Below, one piece after another: positions 34,590 to 41,091 of a stretch of DNA of 43,939 nucleotides. Position 1 is the first letter of the stretch; every line of letters begins with the position of its first letter. Position numbers and translations under genes: made by a program. Origin of the DNA: Phycisphaerae bacterium (GTDB lineage: Bacteria > Planctomycetota > Phycisphaerae > UBA1845 > PWPN01); contig JAAXZI010000097.1 in assembly GCA_012719955.1 (NCBI GenBank), positions 1 through 43,939 on the forward strand, in the 5' to 3' direction. Under the pieces are notes generated by a model. It had not been told where the DNA came from. It was given only the letters and a program-made list of their open reading frames with translations, and did no database searches.

Positions 34590-35789
34590 TCACTTCGCGC
34601 CATTCGCCACGGGCACGTCCCGCCGGTTAACGGATCGCTGGAAGATGCCGAAATCGTTCAGGTTCACCAGGCCGTCACCGTCCATGTCGGCGAAGTTCAG
34701 GGGATCGACCGCGCTGATCGCCCCGTCAGGACCGGGGGACATGGTGAGATTCGCCCGGAATATCCTCAGGTCTGCCTGATCCACGTCGCCATCAAGATCC
34801 AGATCGCCAATCATCACCGGCAGCCCAACGGCCATGGCATCAAGCCCGAAGCTGTCCACATCCTCGACCGGCGCAAAAGCCGCCACCAGGTCAAAGTTCC
34901 GGGCCACCACGTAGCCGGCCGTCGAGAGCAGGTCGCCGTCACTGATCGGTCCTAACCTGGCATCCTGGAATCCGACCTCGGTGGAAAACCAGATTTCCGT
35001 ATTGGAGCGCAGGATCACCGCATCCAGGCCGTAGTCAACGGCCGCCGATTTCATCGCCGGATTGTGGATCTGGAAATTACGCAGGAGGTCCTGGTTGCGC
35101 AGGGCGATCACGCCGCGATCCGAAAGCAGATCGCCGCGCCTGACCACTTCGCCCAGCCGCTGCGAGAAAAAGTCCGTCGTGGTCGAGAACAAAAAGGATC
35201 CGTTGGGCGCCCGCGTGATCGCATCCAGTCCCGCTTCCGTCACCGGCGGCATGCGCTCAAACTTCGCGAGCAGTTGTTCGTTGGTGCGCACGATAGCACC
35301 GGATTCCGAGAGCAAATCGCCGTGCTGAAGCCAGGTGGAGAGTGTTTCGCTCCAGATCGGCGCGGTCGTCTCCTTAAACGAAAACCAGATCGCACCCCCT
35401 GGAGCGAGCATCACCGCATCCAACCCCAAAGGCGGAACCGGCGGCATAATCCCCAGCCTGCCCGCCAGCTCACCGTTGTACCGCACCACCTGCCCTGTCC
35501 AGCTCAGCAGGTCGCCGCCACCCACTTGCGTGACTGCGTCGGGCCGGCCATCCGGGCTTCCGACGGTAAAACTCGTTTCGGTTGAAAACCAGATATCCAC
35601 CCCGAACGGCGGGAGCCAGGCCTGATCGGTCTTGATAATCTTCGTTCCCTTGAGCCCGAAAGCCGTCCCTCGGGACACCGACCGTTCCCGGGCACTGCCG
35701 GCCGTCTGCGCCACAGCGGGCAGACTCGCCGCCAGAACCACCAGCACAGCCAACCACGCTTCCCGACGCCGTATGTGTATGGATCTCAT
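34590..35789 (-). CDS. exported repeat protein with C-terminal dockerin
   Basis: A 399-residue secreted protein. A signal peptide covers about residues 1-27. Residues 28-325 contain about five degenerate ~60-residue units, each with GLDA(V/I), IWFS, GDLLS and a following V(V/A)R(N/T)N or similar. A type I dockerin-like pair of calcium-binding segments ends the protein: GDLDLDGDVDQADLRIFRAN and FADMDGDGLVNLNDFGIFQR. ATG 35789 has GGGAGG upstream. Dockerins normally bind cohesins; planctomycete secreted proteins often carry them without cellulosomes. Substrate unknown. Confidence 0.8.
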   Translation of the reverse strand: MRSIHIRRREAWLAVLVVLAASLPAVAQTAGSARERSVSRGTAFGLKGTKIIKTDQAWLPPFGVDIWFSTETSFTVGSPDGRPDAVTQVGGGDLLSWTGQVVRYNGELAGRLGIMPPVPPLGLDAVMLAPGGAIWFSFKETTAPIWSETLSTWLQHGDLLSESGAIVRTNEQLLAKFERMPPVTEAGLDAITRAPNGSFLFSTTTDFFSQRLGEVVRRGDLLSDRGVIALRNQDLLRNFQIHNPAMKSAAVDYGLDAVILRSNTEIWFSTEVGFQDARLGPISDGDLLSTAGYVVARNFDLVAAFAPVEDVDSFGLDAMAVGLPVMIGDLDLDGDVDQADLRIFRANLTMSPGPDGAISAVDPLNFADMDGDGLVNLNDFGIFQRSVNRRDVPVANGAK

Positions 35790-35904
35790 GCGACAGACAC
35801 CTCCCGAAGTGTCCCCCCGGCCTGACGGTGACGGATTAACGACCGTGCCGCCTCCCGCAGAGCAGCTAACGATTGAGCGCGACAGCGCAGAGCGAGCCAT
35901 TTTT

Positions 35905-35972
35905 CATGGCGGCCGGGCTCCGTACCGGCCGTTGGACCCATAAACGACCGGTACGGAGTCCGGCCGCTACGA
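35905..35972. repeat. inverted pair of CCGGTAC elements
   Basis: GGCGGCCGGGCTCCGTACCG at 35908-35927 and CGGTACGGAGTCCGGCCGCT at about 35948-35967 are near-perfect reverse complements, able to form a long hairpin upstream of the dockerin gene. Same family as 34455-34500 and the dnaE inserts. Confidence 0.8.
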
Positions 35973-36044
35973 GCGCGCGCTGTGGTGTCAGGCAAGCTAT
36001 CGGAAGAATGATACCGGACGATGAGATACCGGTGCAAAAACAGC

Positions 36045-37049
36045 TTATTCCAGCCGGCCCGTCACTTCATCAATGGTCTGAATAGCATTCCCTTCCAGGC
36101 GGTTGTTCACGAAGACATAGAGGGTACGTTCGTTATCCATTGCCACTTTGATCAGTCGTTGCATGGCCTCCCGGCCTTCGGGGTAGGGTTGCTGGACGCG
36201 CTCATAGGGCGCAAGTTCCGCTACCGCCTGGCTATACGTCCGACCCGGCGGAAGCAGGAAGCGAGCTACGGCGTGCCGGGCAGTGAAAACGCCGGGAATG
36301 TTCAACTGCTCCCCCACCGGCGGCATGCGCGTCCAACTGTTGAAGCAATAGGCCACACCATGCCCGCGCAGGCAGTCCAGGAAACCGCTCGCGGGGCTGA
36401 GGAAATCAGGGTTTCGCACCTCCACCGCAAAGCTGAACCGGTCGGTAGGCAGGCGGGAGAACATCTGGTCGAGTTGGGCCACGAATTGCCGCGGTTCGGC
36501 CATGGGGCCTTCGCGGATGGTCCCGAACTCGAAGATGAGCGGGCCGAGCTTGCTGTAGAACCGCTCCAGCGGGCGAAGCAATTCTTCCTGCACCAGAAGC
36601 GGGTCCATGAAACGCGGGTTGATGAGCCCCGCGCGCCTGCCGTATCGCGGCAGATCCGGGAACCGCTCGACAGTCACGTCCTCGGGCACCTTGAGGCTGA
36701 AGCGAAAATCGGCCGGCACGGCGGCGAAAATCTGCCGCCACATCTCCAGCGTGGGAAACTGATAGAACGCAAAATCGCCGCAGACTGTGGGGAAGATCCT
36801 GGCGTACTCTTCGAGACACTCGTCATTGAACTTCTTCTTGGAGAACTTGCCACGGGTCTGATAGCGATTGGGGTTATAGATCTGGCCGAGCCAGCCCGGA
36901 TATTTCCAGCTCGACGTGCCAACAAAGACGCCCATGCGGGCCAGTCGCTGCATGCGAGCGGCCAGCGGAGCCGTCTCCTTCAAGATCGCCACCGGCGAGC
37001 GCGGCTGCCCGGGCTCGTCCCAATCGAAAGCAAGCTGTTCGTTGAACAT
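36045..37049 (-). CDS. DUF72 (YecE-like) family protein
   Basis: A 334-residue TIM-barrel-like protein of the DUF72 family, function not established. Signatures include VGTSSWKYPGWLGQIY (residues about 42-57), EEYARIFPTV, FRFSLKVPEDVT, FAVEVRNPDF and a WTRMPP segment. The N-terminal 35 residues extend past the usual start. No conserved partner lies next to it; both flanks are repeat-rich. Confidence 0.88.
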   Translation of the reverse strand: MFNEQLAFDWDEPGQPRSPVAILKETAPLAARMQRLARMGVFVGTSSWKYPGWLGQIYNPNRYQTRGKFSKKKFNDECLEEYARIFPTVCGDFAFYQFPTLEMWRQIFAAVPADFRFSLKVPEDVTVERFPDLPRYGRRAGLINPRFMDPLLVQEELLRPLERFYSKLGPLIFEFGTIREGPMAEPRQFVAQLDQMFSRLPTDRFSFAVEVRNPDFLSPASGFLDCLRGHGVAYCFNSWTRMPPVGEQLNIPGVFTARHAVARFLLPPGRTYSQAVAELAPYERVQQPYPEGREAMQRLIKVAMDNERTLYVFVNNRLEGNAIQTIDEVTGRLE

Positions 37050-37179
37050 CGCAGGGCCCTCAGGTTTTCACCTCGCTCGGAGCCGTGGCGCGTCCACCTT
37101 GCATCCTTCGCCGCCGCAGACCGGATCGGCAGAGCCGACACAATTATTTTCCCCTCATTAGTTTAGCCCCCTCCCGGTC

Positions 37180-37280
37180 CAGAAACGGCCCGCCTTCGGG
37201 GGGCAGACATCTTGTCCGCCCGCTCTCGGGGGGCGGGCATCCTGCCCGCCTTCGGGGGAAGGCATCCTGCCTGCTTCGGC
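37180..37280. repeat. REP-like palindrome array, left block
   Basis: Three consecutive hairpins: GGGCAGACATCTTGTCCGCC, GGGCGGGCATCCTGCCCGCC and GAAGGCATCCTGCCTGC, separated by TTCGGGG or TCTCGGGG. Each has about 8-bp arms around a 3-4 base loop. Confidence 0.85.
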
Positions 37281-37629
37281 ACCAGACCGGTCCACTGGCA
37301 GCGGCCAAAGCCCGGACGCCGGCCACACGGCTCACATTTTCAATCCCTTCCTCAACTCCTCCGATCCTCCCGGCCGATCCATTTTACGCTTGAATGTTCG
37401 GTTTTTGTATGGTATATATTCTAAGGAGGTCGTTTGAGGAGGGGTGAATCTGGGCCGGGCCTGCCGACCGGGCGGGCAAGGCCCACAGGGCACATAAAGC
37501 CTTCACCTTATCTATCCGGCGTGGAAACGACCTCGCCGCAGGAGGGACTGCGGTTTTTCCAATACACACAGGTAGTGGCCGGGCGGAGCCTGCGCCACCC
37601 GGAGCCACCAAACGGGAGACGGGCCTCCT

Positions 37630-37840
37630 GTCACCTTCGGAGGGCGGACATCTTGTCTGCTTTCGGAGGGCGAGCGTCTCGCCCGCCTTTCGGGGGGCGG
37701 GCATCTTGCCCGCCTGATCTCGGAGGGCGGGCATCTTGCCCGCCTTCAGGGGGTGGGCATCTTGCTCGCCTACTCCCGGAGGCAGACATCTTGTCCGCCT
37801 TCCGCACCGGGGGCAGGCATTCCGCCCGCCTGCGTTGCAC
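37630..37840. repeat. REP-like palindrome array, right block
   Basis: About seven hairpins in head-to-tail order with a ~30-base period: GGCGGACATCTTGTCTGC, GGCGAGCGTCTCGCCCGCC, GGCGGGCATCTTGCCCGCC (twice), GGTGGGCATCTTGCTCGCC, GGCAGACATCTTGTCCGCC, GGGCAGGCATTCCGCCCGCC. Several differences between arms are compensatory or partly so. The 37050-38090 gap holds this array, the left block and a CTCTC tract near 38025, and no credible gene. Confidence 0.88.
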
Positions 37841-38116
37841 GGCCATTCCCCGTGCATGGGGAAGGACAGGCAACTTGCCGATCCCGGCGGCAGCGCGCGC
37901 CTTGGGCCCGCCCTGCCCACAGAGAACAGGCATTCCGTCCGTCGTGTCCCCGGCCGGTGGCATGGGAGTGATCGAAGATGGAGAGAAACAGAGTGTGAGT
38001 GATGGAAAAGATCATCGTTTGCGTCTCTCGATCTCTCCATCTCTCACACTCTCCATCTGGGATGACTCCCGGTCCTCCGTGGTGAAGTTGTCATGCGCGC
38101 AGCGTGGGGGTGCAGC

Positions 38117-38482
38117 ATGTTTGAGTTACCGGTGATTCCTGCCGGCTGGCCGGTGGATGCCAGTGAAGGCTGTGTCGTCTTCGATCCGTCCGCCCTGTTT
38201 CGGGTGACGCCGCGAACGTTCGCGTTGCGGGTTCGCGGGCAGTCGATGGTCGGCGCCGGCATTTGCGATGGGGACGTGGTCATTGGCGAGTTCACGCCGG
38301 AAGCACGCCCGGGAGCCATCGTGGTGGCCCTGATTGACGGGGAATCAACGCTCAAGCGGCTGGTCATGCACCACGGCCGGCCGTATCTGAAAGCCGAAAA
38401 CCCCAACTGGCCGCAGTTGGTGCCGCTGTCGGAGCTGGTGGTTCAGGGGGTGGTGCATACGTTGGTAAGGAAGGTGAGGTGA
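38117..38482 (+). CDS. UmuD-like S24 peptidase
   Basis: A 121-residue autoprotease of the LexA/UmuD family without a DNA-binding domain. The catalytic dyad is S43 (VRGQSMVGAGI) and K80 (GESTLKRL), 37 apart, as in UmuD S60/K97 and LexA S119/K156. An Ala-Gly pair in IPAGWP (9-10) aligns with the UmuD cleavage site CGFP, so RecA-stimulated cleavage would remove nine residues. GGGGGTG before ATG 38117 supports this start over 38093. UmuD' makes an error-prone polymerase with UmuC; here a Y-family polymerase gene follows after one cassette. No LexA box was identified. Confidence 0.88.
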   Translation: MFELPVIPAGWPVDASEGCVVFDPSALFRVTPRTFALRVRGQSMVGAGICDGDVVIGEFTPEARPGAIVVALIDGESTLKRLVMHHGRPYLKAENPNWPQLVPLSELVVQGVVHTLVRKVR

Positions 38483-38488
38483 GTTGTA

Positions 38489-38983
38489 AGCGGTCAGCGA
38501 TCAGCTTTCAGCAGTCAGCTCTCAGCGGTCAGCTTTGGCTACCGGCAGCTTTTGAGCAGGGAGAACACGATGAAGGACTTCAAGGATCTGAAAGTCTGGC
38601 AGAAGAGCCACCAGTTAGTGCTCTCGGTTTATAAAGCCACTACTGGTTTCCCGAGAGAGGAGATTTACGGCCTGACCAGCCAGATGCGGCGAGCAGGGGT
38701 CTCTATCCCGGCCAACATTGCAGAAGGCTGCGGTCGAGGCGGCGATGCCGAACTGGCGCGTTTCCTTCAGATTTCGATGGGCTCTGCCAGCGAGTTGGAA
38801 TACCTCCTGTTGCTGACCCATGATTTGAACTTGCTCAACGCAATCTGCTATGAGCGTCTTGCCACACATGTGACAGAAGTCAAGCAAATGCTCGCACCCT
38901 TCATCCAAAAGCTGAAAGCTGACTGCTGACTGCTGATTGCTGACCGCTGATCGCTGAATGCTGACCGCTGATCGCTGACCGCT
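38489..38983. mobile_element. IVS-like cassette: four-helix-bundle gene between inverted heptad arrays
   Basis: The left arm (38489-38537) is seven AGCNNTC heptads (AGCGGTC, AGCGATC, AGCTTTC, ...). The right arm (38911-38983) is ten GCTGANN heptads (GCTGACC, GCTGATC, ...), the reverse complement register. The outermost 17 bases, AGCGGTCAGCGATCAGC at 38489-38505 and its complement at 38967-38983, are perfect inverted repeats. A transcript would fold into a long stem with the S23-type ORF in the loop, the plan of 23S rRNA intervening sequences. The cassette starts six bases after the S24 stop and ends ten bases before dinB. Mobility is inferred, not shown. Confidence 0.65.
38570..38929 (+). CDS. 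four-helix-bundle protein, S23/IVP family
   Basis: A 119-residue protein with the diagnostic S23 pattern: FKDLKVWQKSHQLVLSVYKAT, then FPREEIYGLTSQMRRAGVSIPANIAEGCGR, ELARFLQISMGSASELEYLL and a last helix. Members are encoded in 23S rRNA intervening sequences and include Avd, the accessory protein of diversity-generating retroelements; isolated copies are of unknown function. AGGGAG upstream selects ATG 38570. The last codons (KADC-stop) are already part of the GCTGACT heptad array. No reverse transcriptase or variable/template repeat pair is visible here. Confidence 0.9.
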   Translation: MKDFKDLKVWQKSHQLVLSVYKATTGFPREEIYGLTSQMRRAGVSIPANIAEGCGRGGDAELARFLQISMGSASELEYLLLLTHDLNLLNAICYERLATHVTEVKQMLAPFIQKLKADC

Positions 38984-38993
38984 ACACAACACC

Positions 38994-40268
38994 ATGCGTG
39001 CCATTCTCCACTTTGACGCCGACGCCTTCTTCGCCTCCGTCGAGCAGGCGGCTGACCGTTCCTTGCGCGGGCGGCCCATCGTGGTGGGCGGGCTGCATCG
39101 CGGCATCGTCGCCTCGGCCAGCTATGAGGCCCGTCGGTACGGCATCTACACGCCCATGCCGGTGACGGCCGCCCGGCGGTTGTGCCCGAAACTCATCGTC
39201 GTCCCGCCGCGTTTCGAGCTGTACGAGCAGTTTTCCGCCCATATCTTCGGCCTGGCCGGTGAAATCACCCCCATCGTCGAGCGCCAAGGCGTGGACGAAG
39301 GCTATCTCGACCTCACCGGCACGTCGCGCTGCCTGAAACGCGACCCGGTGGAGGCCGCCGCGAAACTGCAACGCGACGTCAAGGACTGGCTCAAGGTCAC
39401 CATCTCGCAGGGCGTGGCCCGCACCAAGCTCCTCTGCCAGATTGCCAGCAAAAAGTTCAAGCCGGAGGGGTTTACAGTGATCCCCCCCGACCCGGCCGAG
39501 GAGCTGGGCTTCCTGCACCCCTTGCCGGTCAAATGGCTGCCCGGCATCGGCCCGGCCCACGAACGGCTGTTGCAATCGGCCGGCCTCACGCGGATCGGCC
39601 AGGTGGCCCGCATGCCGGTGGAATGGCTCTCCGAGCTGGTCGGTTCATCGGCCCGCGGCCTGCGCGATTTCGCCAACAACATCGACGACCGCCCGGTGGT
39701 GACCAACACGCCGGAGGCCCTCTCTTACGGCCATCAGGAGACCTTTCAGGAGGACACCACCGACGCGGCGTTTGTGGATGCCACGCTGCGCCGCCTGGCG
39801 GATGAGGCCTTTTCGCGTCTGCGCGCCGACGGCCGGCAGATCCGCACGGTGACGGTCAAGATCCGCTACACCGACATGGACGAGCACCAGGGCCAGATGA
39901 GCCTCAAGGAGCCGACCGATGTGGCGGCGGACGTCTACCCGCTGATCTCGAAACTTTTGCAGCGTCTGTGGGACCGCCGGGTGCGTATCCGCATGGTCCA
40001 GGTGCGGCTCTCAAACGTCTACACGGGTTTCAGCCAGCTCGACCTGTTCGGCGTCAGGCAACGCCGGCGCGATCTGGCCATGGTCTGCGATCAGATCCGC
40101 GAAAAATTCGGCCCGCGCGGGGTGATGCGGGCGCATGATTGGGTGCTGGAAGGGGCGAGGGACGAGGGCCGAGGGGCGAGGGATGGAGCGAAACCAGCGC
40201 GGAGCGCGAGCGAGGGGTCACGTGGGCAACGAAAAGCAAAGGAGGAATATGTATTCTCGCGGGGATGA
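38994..40268 (+). CDS. dinB: Y-family DNA polymerase IV
   Basis: A 424-residue translesion polymerase. Catalytic acids are D8 in FDADAFFAS and D101/E102 in VDEGYLDLTG, the steric gate is F13, and ASYEARRYGI is the conserved fingers segment. HhH motifs include LPGIGP (183-188). The little-finger domain ends with the beta-clamp motif QLDLF (348-352). Residues 386-424 are an extra tail; its start is encoded by four GGNCGAG heptads (40153-40180), followed by an AGCGCGAGCGAGGGGTC dispersed element. It lies ten bases after the S23 cassette, 511 bases after the UmuD-like gene. No clear ribosome site. Probable role is damage bypass with the S24 protein and DnaE. Confidence 0.93.
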   Translation: MRAILHFDADAFFASVEQAADRSLRGRPIVVGGLHRGIVASASYEARRYGIYTPMPVTAARRLCPKLIVVPPRFELYEQFSAHIFGLAGEITPIVERQGVDEGYLDLTGTSRCLKRDPVEAAAKLQRDVKDWLKVTISQGVARTKLLCQIASKKFKPEGFTVIPPDPAEELGFLHPLPVKWLPGIGPAHERLLQSAGLTRIGQVARMPVEWLSELVGSSARGLRDFANNIDDRPVVTNTPEALSYGHQETFQEDTTDAAFVDATLRRLADEAFSRLRADGRQIRTVTVKIRYTDMDEHQGQMSLKEPTDVAADVYPLISKLLQRLWDRRVRIRMVQVRLSNVYTGFSQLDLFGVRQRRRDLAMVCDQIREKFGPRGVMRAHDWVLEGARDEGRGARDGAKPARSASEGSRGQRKAKEEYVFSRG

Positions 40269-40305
40269 AGGGTTGTGTGCTACCACCATGCGAGCCAATC
40301 CACGT

Positions 40306-40503
40306 CTATGGATTCGTGGGCCGAGACGGAGGATTCTCGCCATGAACAGGTCTGAACCGATTGCGTCGGTCTACGACACGATGAGGATGTTGCTCCTCCT
40401 CCTTGCGAAACCGCTCGGCCATTTTATGAATATCCCCGCCGCACTCCTGGGTAATCTGAGCACCATGTCGGCGCATTTCTTCAACTACAGGATCAATGTT
40501 CAT
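40306..40503 (-). CDS. small protein downstream of PIN toxin
   Basis: A 65-residue hydrophilic protein (MNIDPVVEEMRRHGAQITQE...). GGAGG lies upstream of ATG 40503, adjacent to the end of the PIN-domain frame. Short proteins of this type (NPIIEEIRxxR...AECG-D...) commonly accompany PIN-domain genes in planctomycetes and cyanobacteria. It could be the antitoxin partner, although antitoxins usually precede the toxin. The function is not established. Confidence 0.6.
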   Translation of the reverse strand: MNIDPVVEEMRRHGAQITQECGGDIHKMAERFRKEEEQHPHRVVDRRNRFRPVHGENPPSRPTNP

Positions 40504-40514
40504 CAGAACGCCTC

Positions 40515-40994
40515 CTACGTCATGGGCTCCAGCATAAGCTCCTCGGGCGAGCAGATAATCGGAGATACAAGGTGCAACCGCCGATTCAAAACCTCAATAT
40601 GAGTCCTTTTAGTCGCGTTGGCCAGATGAGCATAGTTCCAGGTCACCAGCTATTCTATTTCGTGCACCGAGGCAAAAGCCAGATGAAAGGCATCACGCCG
40701 ATTATTGCTAAGCATCGCCAAGTTCCGGACGTAAAACTCAGCGGCCTGCTCAACCTCCTCGACGGTTCTGAGCAATGGAAAATCTTTGACAAGCTCAAGC
40801 CGCTTCGCAGCCCGATCCGGGTCGCCTGCAGCCAATTCGTCAAGCACCACCCGGGAGATGTAAACATCGAACCGGGGCAAGTCATTTGCCCACCACTTTC
40901 GAGTGATCAAGTGCCTGGCGTGAACTATTGGATCTGGCCCCTGTTCAAGCCAACAACTCGGCACGGAAGAATCCAAGTAGATTGTTGGCTTCAT
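40515..40994 (-). pseudogene. VapC-like PIN-domain toxin with internal stop
   Basis: From ATG 40994 the frame reads MKPTIYLDSSVPSCWLEQG, with the first PIN acidic residue in YLDSS. ISRVVLDELAAGDP and NRRDAFHLAFASVHEIE follow. It then hits TAG at 40650-40652 where the family has Tyr or Phe, and continues in the same frame with LVTWNYAHLANATKR and PIICSPEELM to TAG 40515. The part after the stop holds the conserved TWN segment, which is needed for a complete nuclease site in VapC-like proteins. A nonsense mutation is the simplest reading, truncating the protein at 114 residues. Confidence 0.78.
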
Positions 40995-41091
40995 GACATA
41001 CAGTTTAGCCCCATTGAGCCCCCAATGGAAACAACTCAATGGCCGTAAAAGATATTACCCAACGAACCCAACCCTGGCCGGTGCGAGAAGC

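Noticed and set aside
37180..37840. Hairpin array as a CRISPR
   Set aside because: Units are adjacent and nearly contiguous, without unique spacers of constant length, and no cas gene is present.
37384..38040. 218-codon minus-strand frame
   Set aside because: It translates hairpin arrays and CTCTC tracts (repeated ARCPPP/QDARPP-like strings) and has no homology-like core.
38470..38995. Diversity-generating retroelement (Avd-like gene)
   Set aside because: No reverse transcriptase, template repeat or variable repeat is visible; only the four-helix-bundle relative of Avd is present.
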